Assembly: GCF_021531055.1 (NCBI RefSeq) | Contig: NZ_JADYTL010000003.1 | Coordinates: 186,001 to 250,000, forward strand | Origin: Collinsella tanakaei | GTDB taxonomy: Bacteria; Actinomycetota; Coriobacteriia; Coriobacteriales; Coriobacteriaceae | Reading direction: 5' to 3' | DNA: 64,000 bases | Part shown: piece by piece, positions 63,833 to 64,000 of the stretch | How positions within the stretch are numbered: the stretch's first letter is position 1 | Layout of the letters: each line of letters opens with the position of its first letter | Notes under the pieces: model-generated | What the model saw: the letters and a program-made list of their open reading frames with translations, nothing else | Database searches by the model: none | What the model was told of the DNA's origin: nothing | Made by a program: the position numbers and the translations under genes

Positions 63833-64000
63833 TGGCAACCGCAAAAGAGATGGCAAGAAAATGGGGCTGCTCGGAAAGCACGGTAAGAAATTACTGCGCA
63901 TCTGGAATAATCCCACCAGCTGAGAAAAGCGGAGTTCCGCGAAAGTGGGCCATTCCGGATGACTGGCCCAAGCCGCCAATGGGCCGTCACGGACTTTGCT
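63832..64000 (+). CDS. HTH-domain protein, cut by the right edge
   Basis: The first 56 residues are visible: MATAKEMARKWGCSESTVRN, then YCASGIIPPAEKSG and RKWAIPDDWPKPPM. This is a MerR/excisionase-like winged helix-turn-helix start. The ATG overlaps the hsdM stop, so it is translated with the operon. It is not the start of a typical HsdS. Its function cannot be decided from the visible part; it may be a regulator or the first domain of a larger protein. Confidence 0.7.
   Translation, partial: MATAKEMARKWGCSESTVRNYCASGIIPPAEKSGVPRKWAIPDDWPKPPMGRHGLC

Noticed and set aside
63832-64000. Start of an active hsdS after hsdM
   Set aside because: The visible residues form a helix-turn-helix start, not an HsdS recognition domain.

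Overview
The window reads as a GC-rich, strictly fermentative, Gram-positive anaerobe, most likely a Coriobacteriia member close to Collinsella. This is inferred from pyruvate:ferredoxin oxidoreductase together with pyruvate formate-lyase, the Gram-positive style Tad pilus locus without a secretin, VanRS-like and PhoPR-like two-component systems, and the codon bias. No rRNA is present, so the assignment is an inference.

Layout, left to right. 1-4 kb: a Gfo/Idh/MocA oxidoreductase (cut by the edge), a pyruvate formate-lyase whose glycyl-radical C-terminus is a separate small gene, and an orphan DhaM-like phosphocarrier. 4-7 kb: an SPFH membrane protein with a ribbon-helix-helix partner, two small genes, and several palindromic repeats. 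7-12 kb: a BceAB-type ABC transporter with a small membrane protein, then a Nudix-Vsr fusion. 12.7-17 kb: HtpG, then a PD-(D/E)xK-like nuclease gene lying between two inverted-repeat elements of one family, then a GNAT acetyltransferase. 17-19.3 kb: a CpsC-CpsD-CpsB polysaccharide control triad. 19.6-26.9 kb: a PhoPR-like pair, PstB, a VanRS-like pair whose sensor frame is broken by one TAA, and a D,D-carboxypeptidase. 27-34.7 kb: two paralogous membrane proteins, a decarboxylase remnant, tatD-rsmA-metG, rsmI, a GH5-like protein with an altered catalytic motif, and tRNA-Phe. 34.8-44.8 kb: a BrnT/BrnA toxin-antitoxin pair and a translationally coupled Tad/Flp pilus operon. 45-53.4 kb: RsgA, a GltD-like flavoprotein, NifJ and a broken alpha-amylase.

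The right end (54.1-64 kb) is the most unusual region. It is a type I restriction-modification-like island in which four extra genes sit between hsdR and hsdM: a helical-repeat protein, a MoxR-like AAA+ ATPase, a protein with an HExxH metallopeptidase motif and a VWA domain, and an HNH nuclease. The HsdR nuclease motif has lost its expected lysine (D-F-S in place of E-A-K), which suggests DNA cutting may have passed to the HNH protein. The genes are packed with overlaps of a few bases, so they probably act together. A partial hsdS lies upstream in the opposite orientation, and the operon runs off the right edge.

A second theme is noncoding sequence. There are six elements of about 160-260 bp bounded by long inverted repeats, three families of short REP-like palindromes of about 30 bp, and a near-continuous 114-bp palindrome.
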